5,152 bases of DNA from an uncultured Sphingomonadales bacterium (GTDB lineage Bacteria > Pseudomonadota > Alphaproteobacteria > Sphingomonadales > Sphingomonadaceae), in NCBI GenBank assembly GCA_903868655.1, contig CAIPWG010000629.1:1-5152 (forward strand). The letters are read 5' to 3'. Each line of letters starts with the position of its first letter. Positions within the stretch are counted from its first letter, which is position 1. This document shows, one piece after another, positions 4,953-5,152 of the stretch. Under the pieces are notes generated by a model. The model saw only the letters and a program-made list of their open reading frames with translations, made no database searches and had not been told where the DNA came from. Both the position numbers and the translations under genes were made by a program.

Positions 4953-5152
4953 ATGCCCAGTTTTGCCCAAAGCCTTGAAAAGACGCTTCATGCCGCGCTC
5001 GCCAAGCTTCGGAGCGCAGCCACGAATATGCCACGCTCGAACACCTCCTGCTGGCCTTGATCGATGACAGCGATGCCGCACAAGTCATGCAGGCATGTGT
5101 CGTTGATCTGGGCGATCTGGGCGATGTTGTGCGCCAGTATCTCGATCAGGAA
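4953..5152 (+). pseudogene. clpA: ATP-dependent Clp protease ATP-binding subunit ClpA, N-terminal part with apparent 1-base deletion; cut by window edge
   Basis: ClpA is the AAA+ unfoldase that feeds substrates, including ClpS-delivered N-degron proteins, into ClpP. Translation from ATG 4953, with AGAAGAG 7 bases upstream, gives MPSFAQSLEKTLHAALAK, a typical ClpA N-terminus. The frame then becomes unrelated and stops at TGA 5058-5060 after 35 residues. From about 5008 the family sequence continues in another frame without interruption to the window end: SERSHEYATLEHLLLALIDD, then DAAQVMQACVVDLGDLGDVVRQYLDQE. Adding one base after 5006, for example a second G to make AAG GCT TCG, joins the two parts into a standard Clp_N repeat domain. 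So one base is missing relative to the family. It may be an assembly or sequencing error in a GC-rich region, or a real disabling mutation. The AAA+ domains lie beyond the window. Confidence 0.88.

Noticed and set aside
4998..5012. Programmed ribosomal frameshift in clpA
   Set aside because: The bases C GCC AAG CTT do not form a slippery heptamer and no downstream stimulator is obvious; ClpA is not known to be recoded, so a mutation or sequence error is more likely.
5105..5122. Two tandem copies of GATCTGGGC near the right edge
   Set aside because: They encode DLGDLGD, which matches the normal ClpA N-domain sequence as I recall it; ordinary coding repetition.

Overview
The window looks like chromosomal, housekeeping-type DNA from an alphaproteobacterium, most likely Sphingomonadales (Erythrobacter/Novosphingobium-like). 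This rests on high GC, on a TrcR/DUF1013 regulator and a DUF1192 protein (both largely alphaproteobacterial families), and on the ClpA N-terminus. The placement is inferred from protein recall, not from a search. There is no phage, IS element, CRISPR array, tRNA or rRNA.

Layout. Bases 1-566 (minus) are the N-terminal 188 codons of proA (glutamate-5-semialdehyde dehydrogenase, proline synthesis), running off the left edge. A 379-base divergent region (567-945) contains several small inverted repeats and no convincing gene. Bases 946-2085 (plus) encode a membrane-anchored LytM/M23 peptidoglycan endopeptidase with all zinc and catalytic residues, overlapping by 8 bases a bactofilin gene (2078-2440). 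A 17-bp perfect stem with A/T flanks (2470-2508) then serves as a shared bidirectional terminator against the convergent trcR gene (2530-3234, minus). Upstream of trcR on the same strand is a PIG3-type NAD(P)H:quinone oxidoreductase (3352-4380, minus), with a hairpin between the two. Divergent from it is a small DUF1192 gene (4474-4701, plus). After about 250 bases with no recognised gene comes the start of clpA (4953 to the right edge, plus), whose reading frame is broken by an apparent one-base deletion near 5006.

How the genes work together. The only clear functional unit is the M23 endopeptidase plus bactofilin pair: a cytoskeletal scaffold translationally coupled to a cell-wall hydrolase, the arrangement used elsewhere to localise wall remodelling and set cell shape. 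The other genes are separate housekeeping or regulatory units. I found no convincing undescribed system. The points most worth a second look are the clpA frameshift and the M23-bactofilin module with its short, probably cytoplasmic N-terminal tail.
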